Of a DNA stretch of 64,000 nucleotides, positions 63,182 through 64,000 are shown piece by piece (the first letter of the stretch is position 1; every line of letters begins with the position of its first letter). Under the pieces are notes generated by a model. It made no database searches. It was not told the origin of the DNA and saw only the letters and a list, made by a program, of their open reading frames with translations. Source of the stretch: Daucus carota subsp. sativus (taxonomy: Eukaryota; Streptophyta; Magnoliopsida; Apiales; Apiaceae). A program made the translations under genes and the position numbers. The DNA is taken from positions 50,615,214-50,679,213 of the forward strand of contig NC_030381.2 of assembly GCF_001625215.2 (NCBI RefSeq). Reading direction: 5' to 3'.

Positions 63182-64000
63182 GAATATTTGTTTGGTATTT
63201 TTTTGACAGAATTTGTTTGGTACTTTTAATAATATATATTTTATTAAAATATTTTTTGCAAATATTTTATTAAAATATTTTTTGCAAATATTTGTTGTTA
63301 TTAGCGCAGTCCTTAATGTACAAATTTCAGAAGACAAATTACCTTTTTAAAAAACAGGACTTGGAATTTATTATAATATCATGTAAATTAATGAAAATTT
63401 TAATCTTTTTCATATAAAACTATAAAAATTATATATTGTGAAATGGAGGTATATTTAACATTTTAATCTAATATTAATTTTGGGAAATGACTTGTCACAA
63501 ATAGAGAAAATGCCCAAAATCTCGTAATTTGATAACTGAAATGCCCGAAATATCAATTAGCGGGATTACTGTCTTTTTTACCCATTCAAGCACGCATACT
63601 TGAAATGCGTGTATGAGAATTCATAAACATGCGAAACTATCCTGTGTTATATAAATTCAGTCATCTACTCACTCTCTTTCTCTCAAGGCTTCTCGGGAGT
63701 GAGTCTTACAGTGCATACAGAGCACTTTGCTTCACCTATTTTCCTTCCAAAAGTTTAAAGATGATGACATAAGAAAATCTTAAAATGAGGCATCATGTAC
63801 GCATCTCACGTGTGCGCTTGCAAGTTGCAAGTGGTGTGTGTAGTAACCTGCGGTACAACACGCGCATGAGCCACATGCGTGTGTGCACTTGCGCATCTGA
63901 AGTATGCGTGCACAGTCATTGTGTATGTATTCCAAGTCCATGTGTGTTTAATCCAAGTCCATGTTGGTACACGCATTCCTTGTGTGCGTGTTTGAATAGG
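63182..64000. other. Window end, TGCGTG-rich
   Basis: A short tandem pair (TTTTATTAAAATATTTTTTG) lies at 63239-63291. From about 63590 the sequence becomes less AT-rich and repeats GCGTGTATG, TGCGTGTGTGCACTTGCG and CCAAGTCCATGT motifs. CCAAGTCCATGTGTG and CCAAGTCCATGTTGG are 24 bases apart. No gene is recognised; a repeat array may continue beyond the window. Confidence 0.4.

Overview
This is nuclear DNA of a flowering plant, most likely a eudicot. It is AT-rich. Its genes are split by GT-AG introns, and its protein families are plant families: WSD1-type acyltransferase, plastid thiazole synthase, G-type lectin receptor kinase, HD-Zip IV and RIC. The spaces between genes are packed with short non-autonomous transposons. 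I cannot name the species from the sequence. All exon models below were read by eye from splice sites, frame continuity and family resemblance; no alignment was run.

Layout. 1-45 is the last exon tail of a WSD1-like acyltransferase. It is followed by a complete tandem relative with five exons (1543-4696, +). 7496-10047 (-) is a four-exon CRIPT-like zinc protein with a SINE in its second intron. 12246-13400 (+) is THI1/THI4, the suicide thiazole synthase of thiamine synthesis. 16547-18973 (-) is an intronless SD3-1-like lectin receptor whose kinase domain looks catalytically dead. 23709-24338 (+) is the ESCRT-I subunit VPS28. 30010-32934 and 42976-46541 (both -) are two HD-Zip IV family members in head-to-tail order. 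The second is a full ATML1/PDF2-type regulator of 738 residues. The first keeps an open START region but has lost the homeodomain exons. 55228-57314 (-) is a ROP-binding RIC protein with a CRIB motif.

Mobile DNA. Seen with matching ends or target duplications: two related PIF/Harbinger-type MITEs 34 kb apart, several Stowaway-type MITEs, two hAT-type elements with near-perfect 8-bp target duplications, two tRNA-like SINEs with 11-12 bp target duplications, a CACTA end inside an intron, and fold-back elements. There are also microsatellites and several local tandem duplications.

The genes form no pathway together; this is an ordinary plant gene neighbourhood. The wax-ester-type acyltransferases and the ATML1/PDF2-type gene both belong to epidermal or cuticle biology, but they lie 40 kb apart and I infer no functional cluster. 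The most interesting items are the START-only HD-Zip IV relative, the degenerate kinase of the SD3-1-like receptor, and the well-preserved transposon insertions in introns and promoters.
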